Source: Caldilineaceae bacterium (lineage in GTDB: Bacteria; Chloroflexota; Anaerolineae; Caldilineales; Caldilineaceae). Taken from it: DNA of 64,000 nucleotides. Position 1 is the stretch's first letter. Each line of letters opens with the position of its first letter. Position numbers and translations under genes: made by a program. The stretch lies in NCBI GenBank assembly GCA_020634755.1, contig JACKBC010000008.1, positions 139,911 to 203,910 on the forward strand, given 5' to 3'. Under the pieces are notes generated by a model. That model made no database searches, was not told the origin of the DNA, and saw nothing but the letters and a program-made list of their open reading frames with translations. Shown here one piece after another: positions 60,253 to 64,000 of this stretch.

Positions 60253-62010
60253 ATGAATATCCCCCTCAAATCTTACTATCGGCTGCTGGCCCAATATCTG
60301 AGACCGCAGCGCACACATGTATTTTGGATGGCGCTCTTGCTGCTGCTCAACATCGGGTTGCGATTGCTCAACCCGCAGATTATGCGCTTTTTTATCGACA
60401 CCGCGCTCAATGGCGGCGCCATGCAGACGCTGGTGCAGGCCGCCCTGCTCTTTCTAGGCGTGGCCGTGTTGGGACAAGCGCTGGCCGTGGCCGCCACCTA
60501 TTTTTCCGAGCGAGTGGCGTGGACGGCCACCAACGCGCTACGTTATGACCTGACGGCGCACTGTCTAAATTTGGACCTTTCCTTTCACAAGACGCGCACG
60601 CCTGGTGAACTCATCGAACGCATTGACGGCGACGTGGATAAGCTCTCCAGCTTCTTCTCACGCTTTACCATCAATATTTTTGGCAACGCGCTGCTCATGG
60701 TGGGCGTCCTGGTGATGCTCTTTCGCGAAGATTGGCGCGTGGGGCTGGCGCTGGCGCTCTTTGCTGGCTTGGGGCTCACTGTACTGGTGCGCATTCGCGC
60801 CTTTGCCATCCCGTTTTGGGAACGCCACCGCGAAGTAGTGGCTTCTTTCTATGGCTTCCTGAGCGAGTATCTAACCGCCACCGAAGACATTGCGGCCAAC
60901 GGCGCCCGCGGCTACGTCATGCAGCGCTTCCGCACGATCCTGCGTGAGTGGCTGCCCATCAAACTCAAAGCCGATTTGGCCGGCTATTCCATGTGGATGA
61001 CCAATGCCGGCGTTTTTGCCATTGGCACCATGCTGGCCTTTGGGCTGGGTGGATGGCTGTGGCTAAAAGGGGCGGTCACGCTGGGCGCGGTCTATCTGAT
61101 CTACAACTATACCGAGCTGCTGCGCGATCCCATTGCGCAGTTGCGCCATCAACTGACCGAATTGCAGCAGGCCGAAGCCAGCATCAAGCGCATCAACACG
61201 CTGCTGACCACATCGACGCGCTTGACCGATGGTCCGCAACCGAGCCATGTGCTGCCTGCCGGTCCGCTGGCCGTAGAACTGACCAATGTGGCATTCAGCT
61301 ATGCCGATGAGCCCGATGAAACGGTGTTGGACGACCTCAGCTTTGCCCTGCAGCCGGGCCGTGTCCTGGGGCTGCTGGGACGCACCGGCTCCGGCAAGAG
61401 CACCTTGGCGCGCTTGCTGTTGCGCCTTTATGACCCAACCGGCGGCACGCTGCGCGTGGGCGGCATCGAGCCGAGCGCCGTGCCGCTGGCGGCCTATCGG
61501 CGCCGCGTCGGCATGGTGACCCAGGATGTGCAGCTCTTCCAGGCCAGCGTGCGCGACAATCTGACCTTCTTCGACCCGACCATACCCGATGCACATATTG
61601 AGGAGGTGCTGGTCGATCTGGGATTGGGACCGTGGCTACATGGATTGCCCAGCGGTCTACAGAGCGCATTGGCGGCAGGGGGTGCGGGTCTCTCGGCCGG
61701 GCAGGCGCAATTGCTGGCCTTGGCGCGCATCTTCCTAACCGACCCCGGCCTCGTCATTATGGATGAAGCTTCATCGCGGCTGGATCCAGCCACCGAAATG
61801 CTGCTCGAGCGCGCCATTGATAAGCTGCTGCACAACCGCACCGCTATCCTGATTGCGCATCGGCTGGGTACGGTGCAGCGCGCCGATGAAATTCTTATTC
61901 TGGAGCAAGGTCGCATTATCGAACACGATGACCGCATTGTGCTGGCCGCGCGGCCGGAGTCGCGTTTTGCCCAGTTGCTGCGCACGGGCATGGCCGAGGT
62001 ATTGGCATAG
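60253..62010 (+). CDS. ABC exporter half-transporter, permease-ATPase fusion (catalytic-site partner)
   Basis: The 585-residue protein has six transmembrane helices (1-~330) and an ATPase domain: Walker A GRTGSGKST, Q-loop MVTQDVQLFQASVRDNL, a changed signature GLSAGQAQLLALAR (instead of LSGGQ), Walker B LVIMDEASSRLD with the catalytic Glu, and switch His in IAHRLGTV. ATG 60253 is chosen because GGAG lies nine bases before it; ATG 60235 is possible. It is followed by a second half-transporter, so the pair forms a heterodimer exporting drugs or lipids. The preceding leader may control it. Confidence 0.92.
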   Translation: MNIPLKSYYRLLAQYLRPQRTHVFWMALLLLLNIGLRLLNPQIMRFFIDTALNGGAMQTLVQAALLFLGVAVLGQALAVAATYFSERVAWTATNALRYDLTAHCLNLDLSFHKTRTPGELIERIDGDVDKLSSFFSRFTINIFGNALLMVGVLVMLFREDWRVGLALALFAGLGLTVLVRIRAFAIPFWERHREVVASFYGFLSEYLTATEDIAANGARGYVMQRFRTILREWLPIKLKADLAGYSMWMTNAGVFAIGTMLAFGLGGWLWLKGAVTLGAVYLIYNYTELLRDPIAQLRHQLTELQQAEASIKRINTLLTTSTRLTDGPQPSHVLPAGPLAVELTNVAFSYADEPDETVLDDLSFALQPGRVLGLLGRTGSGKSTLARLLLRLYDPTGGTLRVGGIEPSAVPLAAYRRRVGMVTQDVQLFQASVRDNLTFFDPTIPDAHIEEVLVDLGLGPWLHGLPSGLQSALAAGGAGLSAGQAQLLALARIFLTDPGLVIMDEASSRLDPATEMLLERAIDKLLHNRTAILIAHRLGTVQRADEILILEQGRIIEHDDRIVLAARPESRFAQLLRTGMAEVLA

Positions 62011-62017
62011 GAAGAAA

Positions 62018-62160
62018 GTAGAGGAGTAGAGGAGTAGAGGAGTAGAGGAGTAGAGGAGTAGAGGAGTAGAGGAGTAGAGGAGTAGAGGAGTAGAAGAGTA
62101 GAAGAGTAGAGGAGTAGAGGAGTAGAAGAGTAGAGGAGTAAAGGAGTGGAGGAGTAGAGG
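62018..62160 (+). repeat. 8-bp minisatellite, TAGAGGAG units
   Basis: About 17 tandem copies of TAGAGGAG (with TAGAAGAG and TGGAGGAG variants) occupy the gap between the two ABC genes, starting just after the stop of the first. The unit is the same as in 6971-7064. Confidence 0.9.
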
Positions 62161-62201
62161 TGATCGAGCATCTCCACTACTTTACTAAACACGGAGACAC
62201 C

Positions 62202-64000
62202 ATGAATACGACAACCCTCCCGCCCATCCGCGCCTTTCTGTGGCGGCTGATTCAATACCGGCCGCTGCTCTTTGTGCTGGATACGCTGGCGTGGATTTCA
62301 ATTAGTTTGGCCGAGCTGCTGCCGGGGCTTTTGGCCAAGGCGTTTTTTGATGCGCTGAGTGGCAATGCGCCCTTTGGCCTGACCGTTTGGGGCGTGACCG
62401 CCCTAGTGGGCGCCGGCGCGCTGATTTACATTGGCACGATTTTTGGCGGCGCCATGGCCGATATTCGCTACCGTTTTGTGTTGAGCGCGCTCATGCGCCA
62501 CAACCTGTTGACGCGCATCTTGGAGCGCCCAGGCGCCGACGCGCTGCCTGGCGCCGTGGGTGAAGTGCTCAACACCTTCCGCGATGATGCCGAGGCCGTG
62601 GAAAATGCCGTGAGCTGGTTTATCGACCAGATTTCGATCTTTACATTTGCGGTAGTGGCGGCGACCATTATGTTCAGCATTAACGGGCGCATTGCGTTCT
62701 TTACGCTGCTGCCGCTGGCCGCGGTCATCATTGCCGCACGTGCGTCCAGCAAACGGATTGAGCGCTATCGCACGGCCAGCCGCGCAGCCACGGAAAAGGT
62801 CTCCGGCAGCCTGGGCGAAATCTTTAGCTCGGTGCAGGCCATTCAAGTGGCCGGCGCCGAAGCGCATGTGCTGGCCCATTTCCGCCGGCTCAATGACGAA
62901 CGGCAGCGCATGATGGTGCGCGACCACGTCTTTACGCGGGTGCTGGAGGCACTCTACGGCAATCTGGGAACGTTGGGCACCGGCATTATCTTGCTGCTGG
63001 CCGCGGGCGTGCTGCGCGACGAGTCGTTCAGCGTGGGCGACTTTGCCCTCTTTGTCTATTACTTGGGCTTTCTGACCGAGTTTATGCGCGGCTTTGGCAA
63101 CTTTCTGGCCCACTATCAGCAGGCGGGCGTATCGCTGCGCCGCATGGTGGCGCTGCTGCAAGGGGCGCCTCCCATGCAGCTGGTTGCGCATGAGTCGCTC
63201 TATTTGAAGCAACACCTCACGGCTGAATCTGCGCCGGAGCCGGCAACGCCCGTGGCAGAGCGTGGCCCACAAGAGCGTCTGCACATATTAGAGGTAGATG
63301 GCCTGACGTACCGCTATCCTCCGGTTCTGGAACCCCATACAGAGGCGGCGGCAAAGACCCCTTCGGCCGCGCCCAAAGGGATCGAGGATGTTAGCTTTAC
63401 GTTGCACCACGGCAGCTTTACGGTGATCACTGGGCGTATTGGCGCGGGCAAAACCACGCTGCTGCGCACGCTGCTGGGGCTGCTGCCCAAAAGCAGCGGC
63501 GAGATCACTTGGAACGAGCAGCCAGTGTGCGAACCGGCCACCTTCTTTACGCCGCCGCGCAGCGCATACACGCCGCAGACGCCGCAGCTGGTCAGCGCGT
63601 CGCTCAAAGAAAATCTGCTGCTGGGGCTGGATGAGGGTGAGGTCGATCTGGCCAGTGCGCTATACCAAGCTGTGCTTGAAGACGACCTGGCGCAGATGGC
63701 CGACGGGCTGGAGACGCGCATTGGCTCCAAAGGCGTACGCCTTTCGGGCGGCCAAGTTCAGCGCACGGCGGCCGCGCGCATGTTCGTACGTCAGCCGGAG
63801 CTGATCGTGGTGGACGATCTCTCTAGCGCGCTGGATGTGGAAACCGAAAAGAAGCTGTGGGAAAGGCTAACTGAATCTACGAGCTCAGATGTACGATTTG
63901 CGAGGGGGCACGGGGAAAATGAAGTCACGGATACGCGAGAGATTGACGCGGACCCACATGTAGTCGACGAACAAACAAATCGTCCATCGCGCATCGTACA
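62202..64000 (+). CDS. ABC exporter half-transporter with degenerate Walker B, 3' truncated by the window
   Basis: From ATG 62202 (GGAGACACC upstream) the frame stays open to the window end, giving 599 codons so far. A six-helix membrane domain (MNTTTLPPIRAFLWRLIQYR onward) is followed by an ATPase: Walker A GRIGAGKTT, Q-loop TPQTPQLVSASLKENLLLG, canonical signature LSGGQVQRTAAARM, and Walker B LIVVDDLSSALD in which Asp replaces the catalytic Glu. After it comes an inserted acidic segment (about 45 residues, LTESTSSDVRFARGHGENEV onward) before the expected switch His, which is beyond the window. Together with the preceding gene it gives one consensus and one degenerate ATP site, as in BmrCD-type heterodimers. 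Confidence 0.88.
   Translation, partial: MNTTTLPPIRAFLWRLIQYRPLLFVLDTLAWISISLAELLPGLLAKAFFDALSGNAPFGLTVWGVTALVGAGALIYIGTIFGGAMADIRYRFVLSALMRHNLLTRILERPGADALPGAVGEVLNTFRDDAEAVENAVSWFIDQISIFTFAVVAATIMFSINGRIAFFTLLPLAAVIIAARASSKRIERYRTASRAATEKVSGSLGEIFSSVQAIQVAGAEAHVLAHFRRLNDERQRMMVRDHVFTRVLEALYGNLGTLGTGIILLLAAGVLRDESFSVGDFALFVYYLGFLTEFMRGFGNFLAHYQQAGVSLRRMVALLQGAPPMQLVAHESLYLKQHLTAESAPEPATPVAERGPQERLHILEVDGLTYRYPPVLEPHTEAAAKTPSAAPKGIEDVSFTLHHGSFTVITGRIGAGKTTLLRTLLGLLPKSSGEITWNEQPVCEPATFFTPPRSAYTPQTPQLVSASLKENLLLGLDEGEVDLASALYQAVLEDDLAQMADGLETRIGSKGVRLSGGQVQRTAAARMFVRQPELIVVDDLSSALDVETEKKLWERLTESTSSDVRFARGHGENEVTDTREIDADPHVVDEQTNRPSRIV

Overview
This window looks like a chromosomal segment from a member of the Chloroflexota (Anaerolineae/Caldilineae-like). 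The sequence shows moderately high GC and good Shine-Dalgarno sites. The gene content is typical of that phylum: SARP-type regulators fused to STAND ATPases and WD40 propellers, a CarD regulator, a PFOR (nifJ) followed by a dihydroorotate-dehydrogenase-like gene, PPDK, BtpA and tandem LCP proteins. The phylum assignment is inference from gene content, because no rRNA or tRNA gene was found. No phage, integrase, transposase or CRISPR array was seen.

Layout. 1-4.8 kb: the 3' end of a DUF84 NTPase, then ppk2-rmlA-membrane protein, a decayed methyltransferase tail, a lipoprotein and CarD. 5.1-8.0 kb: a Gfo/Idh/MocA oxidoreductase, a nucleoside 2-deoxyribosyltransferase-like protein and BtpA in one direction, probably a sugar or nucleoside catabolic unit. 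8.2-13.5 kb (minus): a methyltransferase, two LCP-family cell-envelope proteins, an HD phosphohydrolase and CinA. 13.7-21.4 kb: a CpXC zinc protein, the fluoride channel crcB, a SpoU-type RNA methyltransferase, a duplicated NTF2-like lipoprotein and a LuxR/STAND regulator. 22.3-31.3 kb: pyruvate metabolism (ppdK, nifJ, PyrD-like) and the ribosome hibernation factor hpf. 31.4-43.3 kb: a DadA-like oxidoreductase, a thioesterase, a 1849-residue SARP fusion, a histidine phosphatase, GrpB, a cytosine-deaminase-like amidohydrolase and a TIG-domain membrane protein. 43.8-48.0 kb: a SARP-STAND protein with 14 WD40 repeats. 48.4-56.1 kb: a monooxygenase relic, a double SRPBCC protein, then a NicO metal exporter, a secreted DUF4331 protein and a TPR protein that look like one exported module. 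56.2-59.4 kb: a nonsense-interrupted HNH nuclease with its small partner, DinB and an MFS transporter. 59.7-64 kb: a promoter, a 20-codon leader ORF and two terminators, followed by a heterodimeric ABC exporter whose second gene runs off the window.

The intergenic DNA is unusually structured. At least four families of 85-115 bp palindromic, MITE-like repeats recur between genes, together with a looser family sharing GTAACTAT ends and a 553 bp element with 88 bp inverted ends. Several intercistronic gaps begin, directly after the stop codon, with short-unit tandem repeats (8-bp GGAGGAGT-like arrays or TTGCAACCC-like arrays). At least four small genes are recent relics.

The observations I would follow first are the leader-peptide/tandem-terminator region ahead of the ABC exporter, the NicO-DUF4331-TPR module, the Gfo/Idh-deoxyribosyltransferase-BtpA cluster, the 553 bp inverted-repeat element, and the in-frame UGA at a zinc-ligand cysteine position of the HNH nuclease.
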